This document shows, in pieces, positions 12,203 to 24,151 of a stretch of 64,000 bases of DNA. The translations under genes were made by a program, and so were the position numbers. How positions within the stretch are numbered: position 1 is the first letter of the stretch; each line of letters opens with the position of its first letter. The stretch is from assembly GCA_032622095.1 (NCBI GenBank), contig CP136064.1:110226004-110290003 (forward strand), given 5' to 3'. The notes beneath the pieces are model-generated. The model saw only the letters and a program-made list of their open reading frames with translations. It was not told where the DNA came from and made no database searches. Source of the DNA: Siphonodentalium dalli (taxonomy: Eukaryota > Mollusca > Scaphopoda > Gadilida > Siphonodentaliidae).

Positions 12203-12412
12203 CAGTAATGCTCTATTTAATCGACTTCTTAACCACAGCAGAATTATGGGTAACTTTTCAGGATTTAGTCGGAAATATGGCTTGTTGCCATTCATCAAAA
12301 AGCTCTCGAGAGCTTTCCGATGAATGGCAACAAGCCATATTTCCGACTAAATCCTGAAAAGTTATCCATAATTCTGCTGTGGTTAAGGAGTCGATTAATT
12401 AGAGCATTACTG
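12203..12412. mobile_element. Palindromic CAGTAATGC MITE (TA-flanked), copy 1
   Basis: An almost perfect ~100-bp-arm palindrome with termini CAGTAATGC and GCATTACTG, flanked by TA (12201-12202 and 12413-12414). TA targets and CAGT termini are typical of Tc1/mariner-type MITEs. Other copies: 25204-25419, about 35160-35350, 37018-37230, and a one-armed copy near 29490-29605. Confidence 0.75.
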
Positions 12413-13340
12413 TATGGTTTACTTATTGACTTAAATCAGGGGGAAAAAACCCTATTTTCATATTATCAGCATCCCTGCAGCTGATCCCTGTCCAAAAAAT
12501 GGTGTGTAATTACTGGAGCTTTGGTGTCTCAGTCCTGAAGCTCTAGTTTTTCTTATTAAATCAGCAGCTCTTGCACAAATCTATAGTATTTCCATGATCA
12601 TATAGTGTGAATGTGGTGTCACCGAGGCTTGCTTCCCTCATATGGTGTGCCTGTATACTCGAAAATTTAAGAAAATCAATGTCGCCCCGACTAATACAGA
12701 AAGTAATGCTATTGCAAGTAGCCTCAACTAATATATACCGAAGATAATATAATGCTATCACGAATCGCTCCAACTAAAACAGAAGGTGAGACTATTGCGA
12801 GTCAGCCATTTTGATAAAGAAGTTGGGCTAGCTCCCTACCCATCCAAACCAATGAAACCAAGAAGTGACATGTCAATAGGAGTTAATGCTAAGTTATGGA
12901 GAAATCTATTTATTCACCAGGGGTGTTTTGTTACATATAACCATGAATTGCGCTTAAGCGCAATTAATTACGCTTAAGCGCAATGATTGCGCTTAAGCGC
13001 AATTGATTATTAAATGTGAATTTGGCCTCCCATAATAATAGCTTACTAGAGACTGGGACTCATATAATATATAATAATATATTAGTCCCAGCTACATGTA
13101 GGTAGAAATGTGAACAGTAGACATCCTGAGATACAAACAATATATATTATTGATTGTTTGATTTTCCAACCAGTATTTAGTGGGGGAATGTGTTGTTTTT
13201 AGACCAACAGCAGTATATTCTTCTACTTTTGGTCCAAAGTTTGGTCGGAATGGCTATCGGTTGAACAATTTAGGTTTAGAGGGTGTCAGGTTGGACATTT
13301 CAGTTGGAAATGTTTGAGGTACCATTTGGAAAATTCAACT

Positions 13341-13355
13341 GGGGGGGGGGGGGGG
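13341..13355. repeat. Poly-G run (15)
   Basis: Uninterrupted run of 15 G in intergenic sequence. Confidence 0.85.
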
Positions 13356-13544
13356 TGCAAAGTAGTATTTCGAGAACATTTGACTTTGGTCTGGTTCAAG
13401 GTACGTACATTTGAAAATGTCAAGGTGGACAAACCCAAGTTTCCCAACCACCCACCAATGGGGACCATCTACATGTAGCCACCTCCCCGGTTATAAGGTA
13501 TAAGAAACATTGGCTACATGTATGCGACTAGAGATCTCCATTGT

Positions 13545-13563
13545 GGGGGGGGGGGGGGGGGGG
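13545..13563. repeat. Poly-G run (19)
   Basis: Uninterrupted run of 19 G. Length should be treated with caution because such runs sequence poorly. Confidence 0.85.
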
Positions 13564-13854
13564 TCTCCAACGATAACTTACTATTATTATCACAGCTCCC
13601 AGTTAGTGGCCAAGACATAAATGCTATTCTCTCCAGTCAATTATTTACCAGATCGACATACTTCTAAGTTAGGAATGAAATAGACAAGACAAGAGAAAAA
13701 TGTAATCCTGTCCATTTTGGTCAATACATGTAGGCGATCACTACCATAAATATGGTAATATAATTTTTTGCCTCAAGGCGACATATCATATTTCTGAATG
13801 CCATGCTACATGTAACTAAATATGAAATGTTCCAGATACCATAAAATCTCTTAC

Positions 13855-14394
13855 AGGTACCGGTACTTAATCCGATCAGAGGGTTCCCATATAATCACAT
13901 TCCAACAACATTTTTTCAAATGACGCTTCAGTTTTCAGAATCTAATAATTGCCCAAAAATAATGAAAAGCACCATCAACTATAGTATAAAATTGCACAAA
14001 ACCTGTTATTTATCAACATTTTGTTCAACGAAATTTTACCGGTTTGTCAAATATCTGACACAAAAAGCCACTTGATTTTAGAGTTATCCATCTTTGCCCG
14101 CAATTTGGTCAATGAAATTCTTCTCGATGACTTTCTATTTTGCCGGTTTGTCAAATATCTGACACAAAAAGCCACTTGATTTTAGAGTTATCCATCTTTG
14201 CCCGCAATTTGGTCAATGAAATTCTTCTCGTTGACTGTCTATTGGGCCACTATAATTAAAATAATAGATTTATAACATCGATATCTGATCACTCTGAGCT
14301 GTGGTGGGTGGGTTCCTCGACTCGAATCAAATATTTTTTACCCCCGAAGTCAAGGAAATAGTAATTTGCGACCGTTAATTCGGATTGAGTACCT
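13855..14394. mobile_element. AGGTACT-family TTAA MITE with internal duplication
   Basis: Right end GGATTGAGTACCT abuts TTAA (14395-14398); the left end AGGTACCGGTACTTAATCC follows TTAC, a likely mutated TTAA. A roughly 105-bp internal block containing CCACTTGATTTTAGAG and CAATTTGGTCAATGAAA is present twice in tandem (about 14035-14230). Confidence 0.65.
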
Positions 14395-16393
14395 TTAAGA
14401 TCTAACAGCAACCATATCTCAACCCCACTATAATCTGGGACTAATATATGTTATACATGTATTAGTCCCAGCTACAATATTAAAGTGAACCTGATGAATA
14501 ATTTTAACAGCATCTGAAAATGAAAGAAACATCCCACACCTTGTCTACGATATAATGAAAGCCATAATTGTAAATCAATCAGCTCTGCGTGTACCGGTAT
14601 ACATGTATATGTACACATATTGGACCCACATGAATTGCTATATTCTCCATGTTAATTTAAAACGAGCGCACCACTTTAACAAACTCATTATTGAGTATTA
14701 TATCAATAGCGATGTGTTTGTTAAAGTGGCAAGGTCATTTTAAATTTATACTCCTTTTAACATCAGTAGGCCTACACAATCATTCGTTGCATAACTTTCA
14801 TTAAATTTTCCTAGTACTGAATATAAACAGTACTGGTACAATAACACTAGCAGTACTGGAACCGACCATACTGTAGGTGTCTGGCCTGTTTATTACCTTT
14901 TTAATTTGTTCTGATACATCAGGTACTTATAATAAATGATAGTTCATTCAGACAACATCCTCTAAGTTGCCTAATAATAGAGACAAACTAATAATAGTGA
15001 TGGTGGGATTTTTTAGCTAAAATTAATAATAGTTTAAACAACAGCAATTTCACTCTATGTCTCTTAGTGATCTGATCATGGGAAGTGTTCTCCAAATATA
15101 ATAACAGTGTTGACACTATCATATTATTGACACTATTATTGCACATGAGAGTACCGTTACTAGTACATGTAGATGCTAATATGAGTAAGTCATTATCAAG
15201 TCTGGCTCTTCTTGAATTCAACTATCATAGTGATATTCAACTACATGTATTATATCTTAATTGTACTACCATACACAATGTATACTGGTACGGTATATAC
15301 GTAAACTCCAGGTTTTCTCTATTTTTACTAAAACTTCATGGAATCATCCCACTTCGTAATGCACAACCACTTAAAATGTACATGTATATAACACTATAAT
15401 TTTAACAGAGCAAATGAGAAGGCATCATATTCCAATATAAAAAGAATTCTACAGCTTATTACAGGAGACCTGTTTATTTCATAATGGCAGAAGTACATGT
15501 GCATGTACCGGTATGCCATTTGAAATTTTGAATGACATTATAAATAACTTCTCACCAAGATGATTTCAAAATTCTAACTACTAGTACAAGTAAATCAGTT
15601 AAATAATCAAAAATGCCAGCACCGATATATATATACTGTACTTAGTACATGTAGTAGGTACCGTACTTGAGATATTTTCACCACTTCATAATAGTTTAAT
15701 ATATACGGTACATGTACCGGTACAATGGAATTCAAGTTGTGTCAGACCTGTTGTTTGGCATAAACAATGTACCAGTAAGTGACTTTGGTGATCACTGTTA
15801 GTCATTGATTTTGATAACATAAGTTCATGATTTTTACAAAATAATTTTAATGAATCAAAACCATGTGCAGCCGCATGTGTAACATGTAACTGTCTTTGTC
15901 CATTAGTCATTATCCAAGTCTGGTTTAGTCTTGATCTAATGATCAAAGGCGGAATGTTACTAGTATGTACCGGTAACTTATGATCATGATCCGTGAGTCT
16001 GATGAATTATAATCCATTTCACAGCATTGTCCATGTCTGCATGTTTCATGACATGTTTGGTAAACATCCTCACTCGATTCACTGACACTGGTGAGTGGTG
16101 CCATTGCCATTCTGATTCTCCAATCTCCATATCATGTTCTACCCTTCACAAGTTCACACACATGTAGCTACTGTACTTCTAATCAGTCTAATGTACTATG
16201 CAGAATGATAGAATCTGAATGAACATTCAATGACCTTTTACGGCATCAGCGTTGACTGCATTTCAGCGTTGACTGCATTTCAGCATTGAAGGGCTGAGGA
16301 GTCCAGAATAGAACTATAATCATCATATTTTGCAATAATCATTACATTCACATTGTTTGCATTCTTCCATTGCCTTGGCTTGGGTCAATCATA
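14395..16393. other. Intergenic, nothing recognised
   Basis: AT-rich with many short ACATGTA and TACCGGTA palindromes. GGACTAATATA and TATTAGTCCCAGCTAC near 14437-14475 match a motif near 13050-13095. No coding exon that I can support. Confidence 0.4.
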
Positions 16394-16534
16394 GTCCAAC
16401 AAATTAGACTATTCGGATTAATACATATTTTAATATTTGGACATTTACGATTGTATTAATCCTGAAGGATTAAAAGGTCCATAAATGTCCAAATATTAAA
16501 ATTCCTATTAATCCGAAAGTCTAATTTGTTGGAC
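16394..16534. mobile_element. Palindromic GTCCAA MITE, TA-flanked
   Basis: Left arm GTCCAACAAATTAGACT and its complement at the right end enclose AT-rich arms; TA lies outside each end (16392-16393, 16535-16536). The element at 27004-27108 shares the GTCCAA terminus and TA flanks. Confidence 0.65.
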
Positions 16535-16536
16535 TA

Positions 16537-18387
16537 GGTCAATCAGTGCTATTCACTTATTCGAGTCAATGTCCATGATAATGATAACAGTTGAATACGG
16601 CAAAGCCTGACCTGCCACACTCAGTGACTCACACACAGTGTCTGTGACCAGTCCAGTGTTAGTTCAGTCATGAACGTAGTGCGTATCCTTCTACGCTGGA
16701 AGCAGCAATCTGCGAAAGCGGTCATGTTGACCAACTTCACCAAGTCCAGTGTGCGATATTCGGATTGGTCCCGTCACTTCACATGATATTTTCTGATAAT
16801 TAAGCGATATTTCTAACACCCAAACGGGTTAAAACAGTCTATATCTAATCCGTTGTGTACACGAAAGAATGAGATACACATTTTCTGCGAATAATGAACG
16901 AAACAAGCAGATATGACAGATGAAAAAACTATTTATTTTAACACATAAAAATTCGGAAATTCCACACCGGAAGTTCGGCTGCGCATTGCGAATGTGCAGG
17001 GTGTCGAATACGGACTGTGAAATAACGTACTCTAACTCTGGGAACAATTTATCCCCAATTTCATGCACAAGAATGTTTAAACATTATCATAACATATTCG
17101 ACTTGTTTTTAATTTGTTTTCATGAAAAGGAATGATAAAAGGCACAATAAACATATCTAGAACGACAAATAAATCCAAATTAGCCATTTCCCCGTCATAT
17201 TTCGGTCAGGCAAGCGAGGTACAAAAATGTATGAATCTGAGTACGAAAGTCGGAGTGTTCCTCTATCGTATTGCAATAATCGCCAACCTATTATAATATA
17301 AAAAAGCTATGCAGGGGGATAACTCGGAAAAAAAATTATTGTTGCGGAAAAAGTCTCATTGTGAGACTTTAAGTAGACCTAAATGATCAAAAATATCTGA
17401 TATTCACAATGAAATGAAACTAACGAGAATTTTGACTTCTATCGAACAAGCAAACATAATTTTATAACAACTAACCTTGTCTGTATTTTGGACACCATGC
17501 ATTTTAGGATATTTTTGATTTGCGAATTGTCAAAGTAATATCTTTCTGTACAGAAGAACAGTAACTTTATTATGATGACGTGTATGTTTGAATGTGTTTT
17601 AAAGATGCAACTACATGGTATGCAAATTAGCATGCCGCCTTTTCTGGCAAGGAACTATATTACGTGATTGTTATATATAAGTTATATATAAGCACTGTCC
17701 AGCTGTTTGTTATTGTGGGCGGGTGTTAGAAGCGAACTATTTCTCGAACTGTGGTCCCCGTGGGAAATCGTTGGGCATGTTGTGTGAGACATGACCATTC
17801 TAGATTACGAATGTCGACTTGTGGTATAAAGTTCACTTTCGGAGAAATAAAATGTCGAGGGAGAACAGAGGAGTTGGGTTTTAGTGGTCGAGAATGGTCA
17901 TTATATCCCAGAAATGATTATGGTATCACGCATCGTCACTGATAATTGTGTTACAAGCCCAGATAATCGACTTAAACTGATAGCAAGAGCGCCGTTACGG
18001 TGGCGCAATACGCAACTTGCATGGCTTGTTTTAAATTTCATTTCATAAATATAATCCATATTCCATATATAACTTGGAGTTAATATGGCCATATACGCTA
18101 GTGCAAATAACGAACCAAAACTATTAAACCACAATATGTGGGTATCTGTGTGTTTAAAAAACAATTCTTATCAAAATTAGTTTATAGGTTCCAACCAAAT
18201 AAGATTCAATTTAAAATGCTTATTTCGTGGGGTTAGTATTATTAATTACACTCAACGTGCGCAACGGTTCGTCGAAAGAATGAACCCTAAATGTAATTTC
18301 GTGTGTAAATTAGATCAATCGTAGATGCATGAACAACGGGTTCACTGCCTCACGATTTTTAATCCCAAGAAAACATAAGAAACTGTT
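16537..18387. other. Intergenic, nothing firmly recognised
   Basis: A somewhat GC-richer patch at 16600-16790 includes a 36-codon ATG frame from 16670, but it has no family match or splice context I could rely on. The rest is AT-rich. Confidence 0.35.
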
Positions 18388-18971
18388 CTAAGGGTAAAAA
18401 GCCACGGGAAATGTCATCGCACCGCTTCTGAGAACGTCCGAGTACTCATTCACCCTTCAACTGCCATCGTAATGGGGATTTATGGGTTAATCGCGTGATA
18501 ATTAATGAACGTTTTTATATGAAAAGAGCTATTAAAGAGCGTTTATCTATACTTTAGTGAAAATACGGCATTTGACCGTCTCGCTCGGAAACTGGGGATA
18601 TCGAGACGAAATTTCGTACTTAGGGGTTCCAAGGGGCGGGGGAGATTTTCGTCGGGTCAGTTTGTCCGCCCGAGGTGACCTTGACCTTGAAACGGGTACC
18701 CACAAATGACCTTGGTGATATCTCGGTATAGTCAGCGGTGACATCGATGTGAAATTTGTTATGTATGGTCAACTCAGGACGGGAAATATTTTTGTCGGGT
18801 TATTTTGTCCACCAAGCATGACCTTGACACGGGTACCCGCAAATGACCTTGGGCGATATTTCGGGCATCAGCGGTGGCAGCGACGTATGGGGTTATATTG
18901 AAAGAAAAAAATATTAATGGATCGACCAAAGCCATGGGACCAATCCCGACAGTGGCGGGCTAATCTGCTAG
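18388..18971 (+). mobile_element. Helitron-like copy 1 (5'-truncated)
   Basis: Ends with a short hairpin (CCCGACAGTGGCGGG) followed by CTAATCTGCTAG, the hairpin-plus-CTAG end expected of Helitrons. Its left part joins unrelated sequence inside the CTAAGGGTAAAAAGCC block, so the 5' end is missing. It carries TGACCTTGA at 18676 and 18819. No RepHel protein. Confidence 0.6.
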
Positions 18972-19700
18972 TCTACTATATATTTTGAGAACCACGGAAT
19001 ATATCCGTATATATATATGTATATCCTTTATAGACTCGAAAACGGCTGGACCGATTGAACCCAAACTTCCTATCTAAGGGTAAAAACCCACGAACAGTGT
19101 CGTCGGACCGCTTCTGAGAGTGTCCGAGCACTACTTCTCCCTTCCCACTGCCGCCGTCTTTGGAATTGTTGGGTTAATCGCGTGACAGGTAAAGAGAGTT
19201 CGTATCCGCAGTGTCGTTGATAAAGAGCGTTTATATACACGACGAGTATAAATACTGCTCAATCGACCGTCTCGAGACGAAAGTTCGTACTTAATTTCGT
19301 ACCTAGGGGTTCCAAGGAACGGGGGAGATTTTCATCGGGTCAGTTTTTTACCTTGACCTTGAAACGGCTACCCACAAATTATATATACATGTGTGTGTCA
19401 AATCGGGTAAAACTGGCGGATTTCGACGAAATTTTATACCTAGGGTGCTTTTGTCCGGGGGAGTGTTTTGGACGGGTCAAGTCTTGACCACGACATGACC
19501 TTGACCTTCAAAATGGTCAAATCTTGACCACGACATGACCTTGACCTTCAAAATGGTCAATTCAAGGTCAAATCGGGTAAAACTGGCGGATTTCGAAATT
19601 TGATACCTAGGTGCAACACACGTGTCTCGGAAGCTGTTGCAATTGCTTTTTCGAACAAAGCAATGGGACGAACCACGCCAGTGGCGGGCTAATCTGCTAG
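18972..19700 (+). mobile_element. Helitron-like copy 2
   Basis: Starts TCTACTATATATTTT directly after the CTAG of copy 1 and ends GGCGGGCTAATCTGCTAG at 19700. A 5' TC, 3' CTAG and no target duplication between copies fit a rolling-circle element. A ~40-bp block with CTTGACCACGACATGACC is duplicated internally (about 19482-19560). Confidence 0.7.
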
Positions 19701-20455
19701 TCTACTATATATTTTGAGACTTCCGTATATAAATATATATACATGTGTCTATATATATACTTTATAGAATCGAAAACGGCTGCACCGATCGAGACCAAAC
19801 TTCCTATATAAGGGTAAAAACCCACGGGAATGGTCGTCGCGGCGTTTTGGAGAAGCTCCCAGCACCCATTATCCACACCCAGTCACACAAATTGGCACTG
19901 TGGGGTTAATCGCGTGGATAGTTAAAGAGCGTTTGTGTCCGCAGTGTCGTTGATAAAGAGCGTATGCGCGTAGTGTGATTCTTACGTCTGGGTCCAGACA
20001 TGGGCGTGTTGTGTGATTCTTACGTACTTAGGGCTTCCTAGGAACGGGGGAGATTTTCATCGGGTCAGTTTTTCCGCCCGAGTGATCTTCACCTTGAAAC
20101 GGGTACACACACATGATATATATGTGTGTGTGTCCTTTATAGACTCGAACCGATTGAGCTCAAACTTGCTACCTACTGGAAGTGTCATGGAAGGGTTAAA
20201 TTGTAACCCTGACCTGACATTGACCTTGAAAATGATCAATTCAAGGTCAAATCGGGTCAAATTGAAAAAACAAAAAAAATAATTAAAAAATTAATTAAAA
20301 AAATTAATTTAAAAAGCCAGTAAATTAAAAAGGCACAATTAACTTATTGAAAAAAAATAAATTTAATTAAAAAAAATAGTTCATAAAATTAATTTAAAAA
20401 ATAAAAAAATGTCCTGTTTCTTACGATTGCCGCGAGTGGCGGGCTAACATGCTAG
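19701..20455 (+). mobile_element. Helitron-like copy 3
   Basis: Starts TCTACTATATATTTT and ends GGCGGGCTAACATGCTAG. It has gained a low-complexity A/T tract (about 20264-20410). Carries TGACCTTGA at 20221 and TCAAGGTCA at 20241. Confidence 0.7.
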
Positions 20456-21134
20456 TCTACTATATATTTTCGAGACTTCGTATTATATATGTGTATATCC
20501 TTTATAGACTCGAAAACGGCTCCACTGATTGAGCCCAAACTTCCTATCTAAGGGTAAAAAGCCACGGGGAGTGTCATCGGACCATTCGTGAGCCCGTGCG
20601 ACCACTCCATCACCCTTCAACTGCAACTGTCGTTGGAATTCATGGGTTAATCGCGTGATAAACAATGAGCGTTTGTATATGACGCGTCGCTATTAAATAG
20701 TGTTTAGACAATGTTAAACCGTTACATCGGAAATATGCATGCATTTCCATTGCATAGAACTCGCTTCTACGAATCTTCCCAAGGCTGGCGAAATTGTTAA
20801 TAAATGCGTTTATGTCTGTTCGATAATTGCCAAATACAATTAAAGTGTGGAGTGAAAAATCGTATTCTAGGACCACCGGGATATTTTATTCTTTCCGATA
20901 TCGTCATTTTTGTCACTCGAAATCACTCGATTTGGCGTCAATTTATCTCTTGTGAGGCCTTCTAAAAGATTTTCTTCGGGTCAGTTTGTCCGCTTGATGT
21001 GACCTTGACATTGAAATGTGTACCCACAAATGACCTTGGGCGATATCTCGGTCGTCAGCGGTGACATCGACGTGAATTTTGTGGATCGACCAAAGCATGG
21101 GACCAATCCCGCCAGTGGCGGGCTAATCTGCTAG
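20456..21134 (+). mobile_element. Helitron-like copy 4
   Basis: Starts TCTACTATATATTTT and ends CCCGCCAGTGGCGGGC then TAATCTGCTAG, followed by T as expected for insertion between A and T. The middle has diverged from the other copies. Confidence 0.7.
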
Positions 21135-21899
21135 TATAATATAAACTACCAACATAAAAGTACTCAAATGTGAATATAATTCCGTACCTGTCGAGAGGGG
21201 AACGTTGATCGAGAATTGTACTGAAAATAAATAATTATATTTCTTGACGGTATGGGAACGCACTCTCCGCTTGAGATTCTAGACGGAGAAGCGTGTCAAT
21301 TTCATAATGTTCATTTCATTCATAAGATGTTATCATGTCGATTTCAACGTAAGTCGACGAATAACGTTATCTTGTGACTTTCCCAATTGACCGAATTCGC
21401 GTAAACCTGAATGTATCTTCTGCTTTGTTCATATAACCTGCGTTTCCTTCCATTCAAGAAAATAGTGAAATATCTATGGCTTAGTAGATGCATGTATGTA
21501 CTATATGTAGTCTTATGATAACAAATAATTCCATATACAAAATATGTTATTTCCTTTCGCACATTATCACGGTGGGGAATCACGTGATTTCGTGTTTGGT
21601 GAGTAGGCCTACCACGCATTCAAAATGGCCGAGGAGTGCAAATAAAAATAAAGTTATTAATTAAATTCATTCACTTTTTAAAGCATCCACAAATAGGCCT
21701 ACCTCTAATAATTATGTCCCAACTCTGGAGTCGCCAATTAGTTTTAAGCTGAATTGGTCACTCTCATCGGGTTTTTGTGTGTGATAAAGACCGAATTCTG
21801 AAAATTTGTGGTAAAGGTAGGCTATACACAGGTTGCATGTACCGGTACCGAAATCGTGATAAAGGTTTTTCAGGTTCATCGAATCTCAAATTAAACGAG
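21135..21899. other. Intergenic, nothing recognised
   Basis: No repeat or gene supported. AAAATGGCCGAGGAG near 21623 looks like a start context but closes after six codons. Confidence 0.4.
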
Positions 21900-22210
21900 A
21901 TTTAATATGCCATATTATATACCATTTGATATAGGAAGCTCCAAAACATTGTATTTTCAACTTATTCGATGTAACAAACTGAACATGTTTTTGTTAAGAT
22001 ACTGCATGACGTCTGCTCTGTGCTTAAGTTTTGGACAAAGTCTATTATTTTCAATGGAAGGGGAATAACTCTATATAGTTAGATATAGAGTTATTCCCCT
22101 TTCATTGAAAATAAAATATAGTTTGAATTCTATTGCATTATGGGAGCCAAAACGGGGAAAATAATTTTATGATTTCAGCTATTTTTATTACTCTATGGGC
22201 ACCTTCTAAA
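21900..22210. mobile_element. AGGCC-family element, inner fragment, inverted
   Basis: Matches, in reverse orientation, the element at 26361-26846: TATACCATTTGATATAGGAA, an embedded palindrome GGGGAATAACTCTATAT (about 22058-22110), and GGGAGCCAAAACGGGG. Termini are not recognisable. Confidence 0.5.
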
Positions 22211-22242
22211 AAGGGATCAAGCTCTAGTTTTGTGCATGTGAT

Positions 22243-22342
22243 ATACAAGATCTTCAACTCGTTATGCTGGGATATATATAAGATTTTATGAAACTCGTTT
22301 CATAAAATCTTATATCCCAACATAACTCATTGTAGATCCTCT
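22243..22342. repeat. Palindrome ~100 bp
   Basis: ATACAAGATCTTCAACTCG and its partial complement flank a perfect core, ATAAGATTTTATGAAA facing TTTCATAAAATCTTAT. Probably a foldback MITE. Confidence 0.5.
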
Positions 22343-23159
22343 GTATCTTCACACAATATGACTATTTAAGAATGGTCAATATAGGTTTTTGGACTATTGA
22401 CTTGCATTTCTGCAAACTTGTAATTTACATGTATATGAGTTTTATAGTATTGACACATGTTTATCATTTAACGTGCTTCTTTGCACAGAAGGGGTAGCTC
22501 ATGCACAAATGCGATGGTGCTCTGTTTGTCCATTTGTCCATAGTATGTGAGAGCAAGTATTCCAAAAGTGGTTAATACGCCACCAAGTTACAAGTTAGAT
22601 GTTCAACAAGAAATCGGCAAACCAGTATATAATAATGGGATAATAATAATAATAATAATAATAACGACAATGGTATAATACACAATGATAAGTACGTGAC
22701 GTTTACAATTATTGTCCTTTAGGTGGAATAATACTGATACAATTTCAGATAGATTTAACTTGCTCATAATATGTTGCCAGACTCACAAAGTACCTGCATA
22801 ATATGTATGAATGACAGCCATATACTATGTGTAGATAACGTTGTTATATATCTCGTTAATAAAAGCACTGTGTGAAAACAAGAATGTACATGATTCAATT
22901 GATTTCACAAGAAATCAATACAGCCCACCAATCACCATCGAAGGTAAATCCCGAATAATGCGACCAATCAAGTTACATACCCAAATCCTGAATAATGCGA
23001 CCAATTAACGTACATATCGAAATTAAGCAACGCTCTTTAGATTAACAAATTATTTATAACCAATTAATATGTCGTTAATATTCCAACAGAGACGGTGCAA
23101 TGTTGAGATATTGATCCTTAGTCGTGATAATGTGAATACAACAAACAAGGAGCGCGCTT

Positions 23160-23420
23160 CTGCAAGATTTTGTTAAATTTTGGCGTAAAATCTCGAGCAT
23201 GTTACCAAATTGACGGCAGTTATAAGTACTCATCTCGAGAACATAAGAATTTTCAAAAATCAATATCTAATAACTCTGAGCTTTGTTTGATGGGTTCCTC
23301 GACTCGAATCAAATATTTTTTACCCCCAAAGCCAAAGAAATAGTAATATAGGACCCTCTGATCGGATTGTTGTTGTTGGAATCTGTTGAGATGGGGACCC
23401 TCTTTACGGGTTGAGTACCT
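23160..23420. mobile_element. AGGTACT-family TTAA MITE, right part
   Basis: Ends GGGTTGAGTACCT next to TTAA (23421-23424) and is nearly identical to the right half of 25888-26356. The left half is missing or diverged, so the start is approximate. Confidence 0.55.
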
Positions 23421-23759
23421 TTAAATGTCTGCCTGAAATTCGTTTGGTTTTAAGCAGTTGTTTTTAGTTTTAAATTGTTTGAACTGCTCTAAATTGAAAG
23501 GATGTAGTCTCGATGAAGTATATGGCCTATACATACATCAACTAATATAGGCCTATCCTTTGATATGTTGGCCTGCAGTATATAACACAAGAATGTCCCA
23601 TCGATCGCAGATGAACCTGTGTACCTTTATCACCATTTTTCCAAGCCTGTGTACCTTTATCACTATTTTCAGAGCCTTGCTACTGTTATCACCAAACAAA
23701 AAACGGCTGACAGTTATCCTACCAATTCAGCTTTTAATCCGATTACCCATAAGCAAATA

Positions 23760-24151
23760 AACCGCTTATAACACATTTTAGTTGGAGCCGGCCGCTTACA
23801 CTTTACAGTGTGCTTCAGGGCGAAAACTGGAGGAACGGCGCCCCATACGTTTATCCCATTTTGGACTCCTCGACCTATGACCTCAGCGGCCACGGAATCT
23901 GACGAGGTTTTCCGAATGACGTTCACCCCTTTTATTTGGAGCCGTCCTCGGCCTCGCCATACACATTATAGTGTGTCCCAATTTTCTATCCTTGATGACG
24001 TCATCGATCCGGGGAACTTCACTTCCTTGTTGTGGTTGGTTGTGGTACGTGTTGTTCTTTGATTTGTCCAACACGAATCAAAACATCGGAGCTTCGTGTT
24101 CGTTTTATGCTGTTTTCTGTGGCATAAATTGCATTTATTCAGAAAGTTCAG
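23760..24151 (+). promoter_or_regulatory. Probable SMIM14 promoter and non-coding first exon
   Basis: The most CpG-rich stretch upstream of SMIM14. It holds GCCGGCCGC (about 23788), a full CRE palindrome TGACGTCA at 23996-24003 and an ETS-type ACTTCC at 24021-24026. A strong splice donor, CAG|GTGAGT, sits at 24151/24152 with no open frame before it, and the next usable acceptor before the SMIM14 start codon is TTGTTCCAG ending at 25770. This fits an untranslated first exon ending at 24151. The transcription start is not placed. Inference from motifs and position only. Confidence 0.5.

Larger units (their letters stand above)
11116..13036. mobile_element. Foldback element with GCTTAAGC sub-terminal repeats
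   Basis: GGGAGGCCAAATTCACATTT at 11121 is matched by its reverse complement ending near 13031. Just inside each end are several copies of GCGCTTAAGCGYAATTAATT, itself palindromic. Two younger MITEs sit inside (11170-11813 and 12203-12412). Limits are approximate because the flanks are AT-rich and a target duplication could not be settled. Confidence 0.65.

Noticed and set aside
16670-16780. 36-codon ATG frame starting MNVVRILLRWKQQ, resembling a mitochondrial leader
   Set aside because: It is short and closed by a stop, with no convincing donor or second exon; nothing supports expression.
21624-21644. ATGGCCGAGGAG in a good start context
   Set aside because: It stops after six codons and no donor precedes the stop.
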